Below, in pieces: positions 13,150 to 13,351 of a DNA stretch of 13,351 nt. Position numbers and translations under genes: made by a program. Origin of the DNA: DASYZQ01 sp035946175 (GTDB taxonomy: Bacteria; Patescibacteriota; Saccharimonadia; Saccharimonadales; UBA4665). The first letter of the stretch is position 1. Each line of letters begins with the position of its first letter. The notes beneath the pieces were generated by a model that did no database searches, was not told where the DNA came from, and was given only the letters and a program-made list of their open reading frames with translations. The stretch lies in the NCBI GenBank assembly GCA_035946175.1, contig DASYZQ010000031.1, forward strand, positions 1 to 13,351, in the 5' to 3' direction.

Positions 13150-13155
13150 ATTGTA
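13150..13155 (-). promoter_or_regulatory. -10 box of the CYTH-YmdB operon
   Basis: TACAAT on the minus strand followed by 7 bases and the ATG at 13142. The same box and spacing precede the gene at 9622. No clear -35 box. Confidence 0.5.
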
Positions 13156-13271
13156 ACCGATCAAGCAGTTATTGCTAGGAACTGTCGGCCCCTCGGCCGC
13201 CAGAACGTCAATAGACCTGCTCCCCAATAACCTGCACACAGATACACTATTCGCCTAAAGGGAATCCTCTG

Positions 13272-13351
13272 TTATGCGTTCGGTTCAAGCTGCCCGTATG
13301 CCAAATGGTAGTTCCACAGTCCTGCAGTTGTTCGCATAACCCGGTCATCGA
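13272..13351 (-). CDS. Possible C-terminal end of a gene continuing off-window
   Basis: A minus frame is open from the right edge to TAA at 13274-13272, giving about 25 residues (DDRVMRTTAGLWNYHLAYGQLEPNA). The composition is protein-like, but the piece is short and another minus frame is also open here (to a TAG nearer 13254). No family can be named. It would lie upstream of the CYTH operon on the same strand. Confidence 0.3.
   Translation of the reverse strand, partial: DDRVMRTTAGLWNYHLAYGQLEPNA

Noticed and set aside
13180..13200. CGGCC-CCTC-GGCCG hairpin as a terminator
   Set aside because: Only 5 base pairs and no T-run on either side.

Overview
The window reads as a junction between an integrated mobile element (about 1-4090, cut by the left edge) and a host chromosome (about 4091-13351). 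The joint is a tRNA 3' end without its 5' half (4056-4090: variable loop, T arm, acceptor 3' strand and CCA). This is the classic footprint of integration into a tRNA gene; the intact tRNA should lie off-window to the left. Base composition and translation signals change at this point. The left side is GC-richer and its genes have strong Shine-Dalgarno sequences, two of them before TTG starts. The right side is nearer 45% GC, and several first-in-operon genes start 6-7 bases after a -10 box, which implies leaderless mRNAs.

The host is most likely a small-genome bacterium of the Patescibacteria (CPR), perhaps Saccharibacteria. This is inferred from leaderless promoters, single short operons, and the YmdB-like, CYTH and dolichol/phytol-kinase-like genes. 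It is not proven. Genes open with the standard code (TGA is used as stop).

Left element: the end of a possible EgtD-like methyltransferase (2-220); two unrecognised small genes (236-562, 620-1186); then on the minus strand a three-gene module of actinophage flavour (3384 down to 1207): a protein with a ParB-like DGxHR motif, a DUF3846 protein and a C5-cytosine DNA methyltransferase. A lone conserved-looking 145-aa gene (3431-3868) and about 190 bases of non-coding DNA precede the att site. No integrase is visible.

Right side: a VapC-type PIN toxin and AbrB-fold antitoxin sit directly against the att site. Next come a pair of half-size CHR (chromate-type) membrane proteins, a divergent Nudix hydrolase, a 706-aa KAP-type P-loop NTPase with its own promoter (defence candidate), tRNA-His, a dolichol/phytol-kinase-like membrane protein, an ABC exporter, two tandem tRNA-Pro genes (CGG and TGG) that differ at only three bases, and a CYTH-YmdB operon. 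The YmdB protein has Trp in place of the usual catalytic His68. A possible C-terminal gene fragment ends the window.

The most interesting observations are: (1) a second open frame inside the methyltransferase gene, with its own SD and GTG, that carries motifs of a phage protein type; (2) the element/host junction with different translation signals on each side; (3) the stand-alone KAP NTPase; (4) the YmdB substitution. No rRNA, CRISPR array or insertion sequence was seen.
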